NCBI GenBank assembly: GCA_029747585.1 | Contig: JAPEVF010000599.1 | Coordinates: 1-28,069 of the forward strand | Source of the DNA: Pleurotus djamor | Taxonomy: Eukaryota; Basidiomycota; Agaricomycetes; Agaricales; Pleurotaceae | Length of the DNA: 28,069 bases | Direction: 5' to 3' | Shown: piece by piece, positions 1-8,519 of the stretch | Position numbering within the stretch: position 1 is the first letter of the stretch | Layout of the letters: each line of letters begins with the position of its first letter | Position numbers and translations under genes: made by a program | The notes under the pieces: generated by a model | Databases searched by the model: none | What the model saw: only the letters and a program-made list of their open reading frames with translations | Told to the model about the DNA's origin: nothing

Positions 1-2
1 AT

Positions 3-819
3 CGTCAACGAGAGAAGGAATATTATCGCCGTCTCAAAGATCTTGATGACACTACTGCTCGTCGGGATGAACAGAAGTCGGCGTATGACGCATTATGCAA
101 ACGTCGACTCGATGAGTTCATGACGGGATTCAACTTGATTTCGCTGAAGCTCAAGGAGATGTACCAGATGATCACCCTCGGTGGCAATGCCGAGCTTGAG
201 CTGGTCGACAGCATGGATCCTTTCTCGGAGGGTATCATCTTCAGTGTCATGCCTCCCAAGAAGAGTTGGAAGAATATCTCCAACCTTTCTGGCGGAGAAA
301 AGGTTTGTAGCGCTCCTTCGTGTCTGAGATTATCATTGACTCGCACTCAGACTCTCAGTTCGTTGGCTCTCGTCTTCGCCTTGCATGTCTTCAAGGTACG
401 CCCTCGTCCTTGAAACATCCTACACGGTGCTTACCGATTTCCCATCATAGCCAACCCCATTATACTTCATGGACGAGATTGACGCCGCTCTCGATTTCCG
501 CAATGTCTCCATTGTAGCCAATTACATTAAGGATCGAACCAAGAATGCCCAGTTCATCATTATTTCTCTTCGGTATGTCTGCCTGGGTTCCAATTGAATG
601 TCCACTTGGCTGATCATTTTCCCTGCCCACGCTCATAGTAATGACATGTTCGAGCTGAGCCACCGCCTCATTGGAATTTATAAGACTTCCAATGCCACAA
701 GGAGTACGTCCTCCATTCTCCCTTCTGGCCGACTGGCTTACAATCGTATGACAGGTATCTCGATAGACAACCATAACCTTCCTACCTCGGCCCCTGCTCG
801 TCCTGTCCAAGAGACGTAG
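3..819 (+). CDS. SMC4: Condensin subunit SMC4, C-terminal part (5' end outside window)
   Basis: This is the last 198 codons of an SMC ATPase, entering the window in mid-gene. Exons are 3-302, 351-395, 451-572, 639-703 and 755-819; the total of 597 nt is in frame. The coiled-coil exit (RQREKEYYRRLKDLDD) leads into the C-terminal ATPase lobe. The ABC signature LSGGEKTLSSLALVFALH is split by the first intron. Walker B is YFMDEIDAALD, followed by the D-loop region FRNVSIVANYIKDRTKNAQ and the switch FIIISLRNDMFELSHRLIGIY. FALHVFKPTPLYFMDEIDAALD and the RLIGIYKT.NATRSI ending are those of SMC4/Cut3 rather than SMC1-3. In the family it pairs with SMC2 in condensin and compacts mitotic chromosomes. 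The start and the hinge are not visible. Confidence 0.93.
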
Positions 820-1495
820 GTTCACCGTCATCCTCGGGTGTTCACATGTATTCGTGGACTGTAATTCACTATCTCTTTCATTGATTAATGTATGTTCTTC
901 TTTTTTCACGTGTACTATATCAGAGAAACTCTTATTTTTGCGAGTCCTCGGCTGGCTTGTGTCACGGATGACTTCTGCGCTTACGGGCGCCTCGGTGTCT
1001 GTGAGGCATCTCCGAAACAAACTCAACAGCTGCCTAATTCCCGTCTAATATGAGTCGGACTGACTGACGATGACTAGCACTTGACTGACACAACCTCCTC
1101 CTTGTCCTTGCATTTCGTCCCAGTTGTTCCAGTCCCACATGTTCCCGGCCCAAACATACCGAGCATTCCCACTCTAGCCTCCAAACAGACGCTGGACTTT
1201 GTCACGCTCAAAGCGATAAGTCACTTCTCGTCTTCCTCGGAGCCATCCACCTTCGCTGCCCTGTCCTATAAATGACCAACGAGAGCCTATCAGATGTTCG
1301 TCCTTAGTTCTAACTTCTTAGTATGCCGAGCGGGGATTGGTTCTACATCCTTTTGGAGTTCAGAACCGAATCGAATCGAGGACTAACACCTTATTCGGTT
1401 CCTCGTGGTGGTATTTAATGAAACGCTGCAAGTTAACAGGTGGATTGAATTTGCTCCCACTAGATTCCACTCCCACTCTCACCCCATCCTCCAGT
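820..1495. other. Intergenic region, SMC4 to DUF2235 gene
   Basis: About 680 bp between two genes on the same strand. It should hold the SMC4 3' UTR and terminator and the promoter of the DUF2235 gene. Short open frames in both directions (for example 1081-1275) lack splice-consistent extensions and resemble no family I know. A second in-frame ATG for the downstream gene lies at 1418, within this interval. Nothing else is recognisable. Confidence 0.5.
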
Positions 1496-3717
1496 ATGGC
1501 GACCACCACTGCGATGTCCGATGTTGACGAGAAACGAACTGTCCCCAGACGACCCCATCGAGTCAATACTAGCGACCAAAGTCACGTCGATATGTCACTA
1601 GACATTCCCAAAGCCTCCTCGCCCGGACACGACTCTAGATTTTCGAATATCTCGACGGATTCAGACGACGACGACGACGAGACTGTACCCCCGTCTCACG
1701 CCCATCGAACCCTCGTTTTGTGCTTTGATGGAACAGGTGGGTGGTACCTTATAGGCCCTTCCTTTGTCCGCCCAGACGTTCATGATCTTACGCATGTCAG
1801 GGGACCAGTTCGATGATGATGTGCGTTTACTTCCTAAATTAGGACCTCACCTCAATGGTCGCTAAACTTCCTAACTTAGAACTCCAACGTCGTCAACTTC
1901 TTCTCGATGCTCAAGAAGGACAGCTCGAAAAAGCAGCTAGTCTACTATCAGGTCGGCGCCGTTGTCCATGTCAGTTACTATCCGAGCCCGTGTCGAATTG
2001 ATCTCCGTCTTCTCAGTCTGGCATCGGAACGTACAATATCCCTCAAATAGCTAAGCCAATGATGGCTAAATTGAAGAAGAAACTCGATAGCATGGTTGGC
2101 GTCCACCTCGATGCACATGTAATGGGTACGTCCGATCGCCTGCTTTTCTATCAATGACTGACAAACTCGGCATCAGGTGGTTACGAGTTTCTCATGCAGA
2201 ACTGTGAGACTTCTGCCGTTACTCATGATGGCCGGCTAACTGGGGTCTGTTCATAGATGAGGCGGGCGACAAGATATGCATCTTCGGTTTCTCCCGAGGA
2301 GCCTACACGGCTCGTGCACTTGCTGGAATGTGAGTCCTGGATGTCAATTACCCACCGACGCTTTGGAACGATCCTGATATTTTTGAATAGGATACACAAG
2401 GTGGGGTTCGCCCTGGATTTCACTTCAAGGTACACCGTCAACTTGTAAATAACAGGTCGGCCTTCTCCCAAAATGCAACCATCAACAAGTACCCTTCGCG
2501 TACAAGATGTATAAGCGTGAAGATGAGAAAGGGTGGAAGATGAGTTCGATGTTCAAGAAAGCTTTCTCAATCGACGCAGATATAGAATTTGTCGGTGTCT
2601 GGTAAGCCACAGCGCAACAGCCTTGGTATGTAGCCCAGGAAGTAACTCCGTTTCCCTCCTTCCAGGGATACTGTCGGGTCTGTTGGGGTCGTCCCCAGAA
2701 GACTCCCCTTCACTACTTCCAACACCCACATCAAGTACTTCCGACACGCTATCGCCCTTGACGAGCACCGTGCAAGGTAATGTCCCCCGTCAGTCTCCAA
2801 AATTCAGCTAATGAAGAAGCCCAAAGGTTTCAACCGAACCTATTTCACCGCCCACTTGATGAGCACCGCAAGCTCGGGGTCCAATCAGGTGAAATGCCCA
2901 AACCAAAGCCCCAGCCTAAGAAGACGCACCCCAGTCGAACTCCTTCAGCGAAAGAATTAGAACGCATGTACACCGACCCCAACATGGAGACTAACGTAGA
3001 GGAAGTATGGTTCTCCGGATGTCATTGCGGTAAGCTCGTCTTTATATTATTTCCTCGTTATTTTTTGGGTCTCATGACCTCCAGATGTTGGGGGAGGTGC
3101 TGTTCTCAACGAGACCAGGAATGCTTTGGCTCGTATCCCACTTCGTTGGATGGTCCGCCAATGCTTCGCTACGGGAACTGGCATCCTGTTTTATCGCTCA
3201 GCGTTCAAGAAGATTGGCATGGACCCCGAATCGATTTACCCATATATCAAGCCTCGACCCAATCCTATTACAGATATAGGATCCTTGCCTCCGTCCCCCG
3301 TTAGCACGGAAAGGACAGTCGCCCATTCGAACATTCTCCCTCGGGCGTTGCTTGGCGGCGAAGATTTCATTAGCGAAGAGCATGAAGACCTTGCCGATGC
3401 CTTGAGCCCGATAAACGACATGCTGAACCTAGCCAAAGCTTGGTGGATACTTGAAGTTGTTCCGCTGAAACGGCGATGGCAGAAGGATGATGATTCCTGG
3501 GCTCGGAAGCTTTCGTTCGTCTTTTACCCTACGCCAAGTTTCTCCACTAACCTTCCTTTACAGGGTTAACTTGGGACGTGGACGATATGCCCCAAAGCAA
3601 CATTACGATAACAAGCATGTCATAAAAATGCATCGCACGGTGAAACTACGCCAAGATACCTTGGGTTACAACCCGAGGGCGAAGTGGGAAGACGTAGAGG
3701 TTATGTGGATTGATTAA
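1496..3717 (+). CDS. DUF2235 domain protein (alpha/beta-hydrolase-like)
   Basis: Twelve exons: 1496-1736, 1801-1820, 1880-1951, 2017-2125, 2177-2203, 2257-2329, 2391-2400, 2456-2601, 2666-2776, 2827-3029, 3085-3514 and 3564-3717. They sum to 1596 nt, or 531 residues, in frame. An acidic, Ser-rich N-terminus (DDDDDE) precedes the DUF2235 core. The core shows the opening motif LVLCFDGTGDQFDDDNSNV, the nucleophile elbow FGFSRGAYTARALAGM with the expected catalytic Ser, FVGVWDTVGS, ALDEHR and WFSGCHCDVGGG. This family contains the catalytic domain seen in bacterial type VI phospholipase effectors; fungal members are uncharacterised, so lipid-ester hydrolysis is inference. No signal peptide or membrane segment is visible. 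ATG 1496 was chosen because it has A at -3 and G at +4; ATG 1418 is also in frame. One exon is only 10 nt (2391-2400). Confidence 0.85.
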
Positions 3718-3844
3718 CTCTGGGTACGCATGTCGATTTTCTTGTGCTTTCGAGCTTTTGTACCTGTACTCTATGCAATGCTACCCCTCTCCTTTCCGGC
3801 GGCCCGGCGGCCCGCTCATTCTTGTGCGACCCTTAAGTCCCTAA

Positions 3845-3870
3845 CCCCGCAACGACTATCAGTTGCGGGG
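3845..3870. repeat. Perfect 9-bp inverted repeat (hairpin) upstream of GH28
   Basis: CCCCGCAAC at 3845-3853 is repeated as its exact reverse complement GTTGCGGGG at 3862-3870, around an 8-nt spacer. A third partial copy (gtgcgggg) follows directly. CCCCGC-type GC boxes are bound by several fungal zinc-finger regulators, so it could be a paired operator for the pectinase gene or a 3' structure of the upstream transcript. Only the symmetry is observed; the role is inference. Confidence 0.6.
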
Positions 3871-4127
3871 AAGGTGCGGGGAAGTCGATGACTCGGCGAC
3901 TTCTTCATTTTCTCGACAATTCCCAAGTCGGGCTTCTCTCCCATACGGGACCCTCATTGGTGGAACCACAACATACATCCCCATGTTCCGAGAAATTCGC
4001 GTCAAGAGTGTATCACCAATGCATCACATGGGCGATTTGCCTCTTCGTTGGCTGCTCTGCTGGCCCGGCTACGCTCTCCGTCGTTTCTGCTCATACCGGG
4101 GCTGACGTACGATCGTCATATCGTCTG

Positions 4128-4135
4128 TATATTAA
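4128..4135 (+). promoter_or_regulatory. TATA-like element of the GH28 gene
   Basis: TATATTAA lies about 100 bp upstream of the GH28 start codon at 4238, followed by a CT-rich stretch. Position and sequence fit a fungal core promoter; no experimental support. Confidence 0.4.
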
Positions 4136-5266
4136 TGTGGAGGAGTCCACGAAATATGTATCTTTCCCGTTTGCCCTCTCCGCTTCCCTCGCCCCTCGTC
4201 CCTCCCAGCGAAAACTGGAAGGGTGCTTGCGCTCAGGATGCTTCTCTCTCCGCTCTTCTTCGTTCTAGCCTCTTTTGTTTATATTGCTCAAGCTTGGAAA
4301 GTACTCGAAGTTCCCCATGTTGATGGACAAGACGACACACCAGCGCTATTGGCCGCGTTACCCAATTACACCGTGGATTCCACGATCCTGTTCAAGAAAG
4401 GTGTTAAATATAACATCCTTACCCCTATCACGTTCCCTCTTTTCACGAATGTCGAGGTCAGGATCGAGGGGAACCTGACGTATCCGACTGATGTTCCCAC
4501 TATCCAAGGTAAGATGACCTGGGGCCTTCGAAGTTTTGATGGCCTAGACTGATTGTATATGTTGCCTTTTGTAGCCATTGTAGGAGCATCGGTATGTTAT
4601 CTCGGTCCTCTGCAGCGCGTCGTGGTTCCCACTCCTTACAATCTTACAATGCAAAGAGTTTCTCCGGACATTGGTAAGCCAAAGAAATTCTGGTGAGCCT
4701 GGTTGCGCGGCTAACCATAAAGATTTACAGGTTTAGCTTTACTGGAGGTACCAATGTCACACTTCGCGGAACCACCGATCCTCAATGGGGCTGGGTGGAC
4801 GCACACGGTCAAGCGGTCAGCTATCAACATGTGGAATCATTCTTCATGTCACTCACTTTACCCCGGACCAGTGGTGGGACGCAATGGAGCAAACTAACAG
4901 ACCTCATGGATGGGCGTTCCGAAAGATCAACGGGGGTGTTATCAGGGATATGAAGTTATGGAAGGTATCGTCTTTCTGTGGCTCGTCATCGGATGACCTA
5001 GTCATGAAGGCATCGTTTCTCAGCCCATAGCTTGGAGTTTCTCAACTAGTGGTTCTAACAATATCCACGCCTTCAACAACAAAATAGTTGCAGTATCGAA
5101 TTCTCAGGTATGTATTCACATCTACTCTCACGTTTAAGCAGATTCGGCAGTCCAGGCTGATAATCGACTCCAGGGGTTCCCATTCAATACGTAGGTCTGC
5201 TGATTTCATTTACGATGAGCTCGCAATCTGAGCGTGTCTCCTTCATTTCCGAATTCGATGGATCAG

Positions 5267-5271
5267 TGATG
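5267..5271 (+). other. 5-nt microexon of GH28 carrying the catalytic Asp codon
   Basis: The exon TGATG lies between a CAG acceptor (5264-5266) and a gtaatt donor (5272). The preceding exon ends AAT AC (5174-5190) and the next begins GT TTC (5332). Joined, they give N-T-D-G-F, the invariant first catalytic motif of GH28. Skipping the microexon would remove the aspartate and shift the frame. This split is inferred from the motif and splice signals, without transcript data. Confidence 0.8.
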
Positions 5272-6355
5272 GTAATTAGCCCTACTTGTCCTTCTTCGGT
5301 ACCTCTGAATCTTATCCGTGTTTCCTTCTAGGTTTCTCGGCCGGCGGTACCAACATGCTCTTTGAGAACAACTGGATTCAGAACGGGGACGATTGCATTA
5401 CTGTTGGGAATGGTGCGAAGAATATTCATTTCCGGTGCGCCACCATGCTTGTCATTTTGACGACTGCCTCCTGCTTTGATGATATTAATTGTAACCGTTG
5501 CTTCTAGCAATGCGTACTGTGAAGGTGGGCATGGTCTTTCTATCGGCTCCCTCGGGAAAGGCGGTCAAGTCGCCGATGTCCAGAATATCCTCATCGAGAA
5601 TGTCGTCATGGTACGACCTCTGCTGATGAAATCATTTCTTCAATCATTATTGACTATTTTTAGAAAAGCTCACTTTACGGCGCTCGCTTCAAGAGCTGGA
5701 CTGGAGGTCAAGGTCTTGCGAGAAAGTGAGGATGCTTCCGACTTACGGACTCCTGTGTTAACCCTTTCAATTAGCATCACCTGGAAAGATATCGCTTTCA
5801 TTGATGTACCGTTCCCTGTGTGTCCTTTCCCCTCGTGCTCAAAGTCAACATACTGAACTCAAACCGCAAATGCAGATTTACATCACGCAGAAGTGAGCTC
5901 CTTGTTCGGCTGCATTACATTCAAATAGTTGCTCACTAATGGCGTAGCTACTGGGATCAAGGCATCGGTCCTAAACCAAATAACACGGGCGAAATTACGA
6001 ACACTCGCATCGAAGACTTCACTTTCAAGAATTTCGCTGGCACCCTGAAAGAGTAAGCGACATCTCGATTTGACCCCGGAGTCATTGAGTCTTCGTTCCA
6101 TGCTAAGCACGACCTTTTAGTCGTCCGGTGGGGTACATTGAAGGATCATGTATCTCGGATCCTTGTTGGTATGACGTTGAAGGCGCAACCGGAAGGGATG
6201 TCGCGATTTTCGACCTCTACCATGATACAGGTAAGAAATCACCTACGAACTCTTCTCCTCCTCTTGAATGACCCCGACAATTCCAGCCAAAAATATCCGT
6301 GTCCAAAACCTTCTCCCCAAAGCCCAGTCCGGCTTGCCCGTCACTGTCATGTATC

Positions 6356-6361
6356 CCACCG
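6356..6361 (+). repeat. Left 6-bp flanking direct repeat of the inserted element (CCACCG)
   Basis: CCACCG at 6356-6361 is identical to 11944-11949; bases beyond differ on both sides. Both copies occupy the same codon phase (CC ACC G) of the GH28 frame. This is what is expected if one copy is the original target and the other came with the insertion. Confidence 0.85.
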
Positions 6362-6374
6362 GCTCTAGTCACCC

Positions 6375-6447
6375 GGGTACTCAGGGGTCGGCTGGGTCCT
6401 GCAGGCGGGTACATCACGTGCTGACTCATTGTCACGCTCTGGGTACC
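6375..6447 (+). repeat. Left subterminal cluster of GGGTAC hexamers
   Basis: GGGTAC occurs at 6375-6380, 6407-6412 and 6441-6446, spaced 32 and 34 bp, within the first 90 bp of the element. The third copy is part of CTCTGGGTACC (6437-6447), which recurs inverted at 11794-11804. Helical-turn spacing (about 3 turns) suggests binding sites for one protein on one DNA face, perhaps the recombinase; this is inference. Confidence 0.6.
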
Positions 6448-6568
6448 CCGCGGGGTGGTGACGTGTATTCTCCTCCCTTATTTGTATTCCATACCCCCAA
6501 TCCATGTTTTCCATCCGTCGATCGGCGGAATCGTGTGTCATTCACCCCCGAAACCCTCAAAGTTCAAC

Positions 6569-8479
6569 ATGAACACCGTAAATCTACTCACCCAGCACTT
6601 TCCCTCGCCCTTTCCCTCCTCCTCTCAACCCATACCAGCTCAACCAACCTCCCCCTCCACGCTGCGCGCAAAAGAGATCCTTTCAAATGAATCTTTCCTC
6701 GAAATTCGACGNTTTTTGGAGGGGCGGGATACCCTCGATCAAGTCCCGCAGGCCTCGATTGAGGGTACCACGATAAGGGGGGAATGGGAGCCTCAATCGC
6801 GGGACATGAACCCCTCTATCGGATGGTACAAATGCCCTCGAATGCCCTCGAATGCCCCCCTAATCGCTTTGCCTACCGGCTCCCATGTCTCGACCGTACG
6901 CCCCGGAAGATCTTCTGTACGTTTCGTGCTTCTTGCGTCGTTTCGTGCTTCTTGCGTTTACAAAAGAAAACTGACCCTACTTGCCAAAGCTCAAAAAATA
7001 AGACACAGCTTCTTGCCATCATTGACGCGGACTTGGACAAGTGGCCGTACAAGCAAAAGGATGGCAAAACGGTCAAGCTCAACAAGTCGAAGGTCAGGGT
7101 TGATGAACTGCGTAACGTCCTCCTCGACCCTTCCAACGGATACTCAACCAACTTGCCGCGTCTTGCTCCCTCTAACATACCTGCTCTCCCCCCTCCTCGA
7201 CTTAATGNTCACCCCCACTCGTGTACCTCGACCTGATGTAGCTGCGGTATGTTGCCCATACTCGTTGGATCTGTGCCGCTGACATTGCGCGTCGTATAGG
7301 TCATCCTTCAGCCGGGGACAATGGGACAACCTACCTCGAAGTCGCATAAAGTATGTCCAATGATGATTATAAACTCGGTATGCAATTAACCAGGGTACGA
7401 ACTTATATCACAGAAACTCCGAGTGTATATTCATGACCGCCGTTTCGGGAAGCTCGAACGAAATGCAAGATCCATTGAAGTCACTCCCGCTGACTTTGTA
7501 GACTGCAGTATTGGGGAATGGCGAGTACGCGTCAGGGATGTTATCGAGAGACTGCAGATTNCCCCCCGTCGCGATCACGGGCACAGGTATGTCATTTGTC
7601 ACTCTTGTTCCACGAAAGACCAGACCATAAATGATATTTTACAGGTTCTGTTCGACTTGGAGTACCTGATGATATGGACTCCGAGTTTACTGAATGGTTC
7701 ATTGAAGGGGACATTTCATGTCTAAACACTGTCACGCCCAACCCCGACTTCCTGAAGATCTCGGCAAAATCCATTTTAAACCTCAGCATCATCGAAGTAA
7801 GCTCGCGATCTTCTGGCCTTTACGCATTCGCTGAAACACTGGCAAGGGGGCCATTACTGGGAAAAGGCGTTCAGAGCCCCAGGCTAGTCACTTAGAAGAC
7901 GAAGGTAAGCCCGCCGTGTCCAATCTAAGGAAGCCCATCTTCATTCCTCAGCAGACGGTACCCCGATTACAAAGCGACGCCGCGTCGTCGACAACGAGCA
8001 TTCAACACAACATCGAGAGCTGCATATTGATCAACTTACAGCACTGCTGCGTAGACGGCCAGGCTACGAGGACTTCTCGAAGAGTCGGCACCGCTGTGTC
8101 TCAAATTCTGAAGTCGCATCGTACTGGGCTTTTGCGGCCCAATTTTATGGCACGTACTTCCACAAACTCAACGAGGCTGCTTATGGCTGCAAGGTATGTT
8201 TGTCTGCATGTTTCACATAGCTGTTTTAATCTAGTTACCAAGGGCTGCAAGATTACCAAGATAATGCTCTGCCGTGCGCTAGATATGGAAGAGTCCACTC
8301 TGGACGTCATGCGGCATGGCCACCGACTCATCAGTATATTTGGTCGGAACGGCACCCATCCTTGCCAAGAAGTTATTGATGTCCTCGAAGCTCAGACAGA
8401 GCCCCCCGCAGGCTCAACTGCAATGTATAAGTTTCTTCGGAAATGGGAAAAGGACCACCCCGTCGATGACTCAATGTAG
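6569..8479 (+). CDS. Unassigned gene carried by the Crypton element
   Basis: A multi-exon gene I do not recognise. The N-terminus is uncertain: ATG 6569 opens a Ser/Pro-rich frame (MNTVNLLTQHFPSPFPSSSQ) to about 6914. Supported exons: 7009-7245, 7300-7350, 7414-7586, 7645-7796, 7847-7904, 7952-8193 and 8252-8479 (stop TAG 8477). Ns at 7208 and 7561 must be surplus bases: dropping each lets neighbouring exons join in frame. Visible parts are a Lys-rich SAP-like stretch (LLAIIDADLDKWPYKQKDGK, then SKVRVDELRNVLLDPSNGY), a block with RVYIHDRRFGKLERNARSIE, an acidic block with DDMDSEFTEWF, a basic KRRR patch (7972-7983) that could be nuclear-targeting, and a conserved-looking end (SNSEVASYWAFAAQFYGTYF, KFLRKWEKDHP). 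No catalytic motif is recognised. A nuclear or DNA-associated accessory protein is only a guess. It converges on the recombinase gene with 40 bp between stops. Confidence 0.65.
6920..6957 (+). repeat. Perfect 19-bp tandem duplication in a probable intron
   Basis: cgtttcgtgcttcttgcgt occurs at 6920-6938 and again directly at 6939-6957. A 10-bp repeat (aatgccctcg, nearly three copies) lies at 6831-6857 just upstream. Both fall in the poorly defined 5' part of the unassigned element gene and may explain why its first exons are hard to model. Confidence 0.75.
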
Positions 8480-8519
8480 TATAACATACTGTTACAAAGA
8501 ACGTGTACACTAGTATTGG

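Larger units (their letters stand above)
3718..4237. other. Intergenic region with GH28 promoter
   Basis: About 520 bp between the DUF2235 stop and the GH28 start. It contains a GC-rich near-repeat (ggcggcccggcggcccgc, near 3798), the perfect hairpin listed separately at 3845-3870, and a TATA-like TATATTAA at 4128-4135. Pyrimidine-rich sequence typical of fungal core promoters runs up to the GH28 ATG at 4238. No gene is seen. Confidence 0.5.
4238..6361 (+). pseudogene. GH28 polygalacturonase-type pectinase, interrupted in its last exon by a mobile element
   Basis: Secreted pectin hydrolase. A signal peptide (MLLSPLFFVLASFVYIAQA) starts at ATG 4238. Exons: 4238-4508, 4575-4591, 4657-4673, 4731-4815, 4872-4964, 5024-5107, 5174-5190, 5267-5271, 5332-5434, 5508-5610, 5664-5725, 5775-5817, 5876-5892, 5948-6052, 6121-6230 and 6287-6361. 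All four GH28 signatures are present: NTDG (built across three exons), GDDC, GHGLSIGS and RFKSW, the family's RIK-type substrate site. Exo- or endo-action on galacturonan cannot be told from this. The frame is intact up to codon ..MYPT, then meets inserted DNA. Reading straight on would add a proline/serine-rich tail ending at TGA 6688-6690. The true C-terminus lies at 11944-12020. As it stands the gene should make a C-terminally altered enzyme, so it is called disrupted. Confidence 0.88.

Noticed and set aside
6287..6690. GH28 ending naturally at TGA 6688
   Set aside because: The extra tail is low-complexity and unlike any GH28, while the real VGFxCQNG ending exists at 11950-12020.
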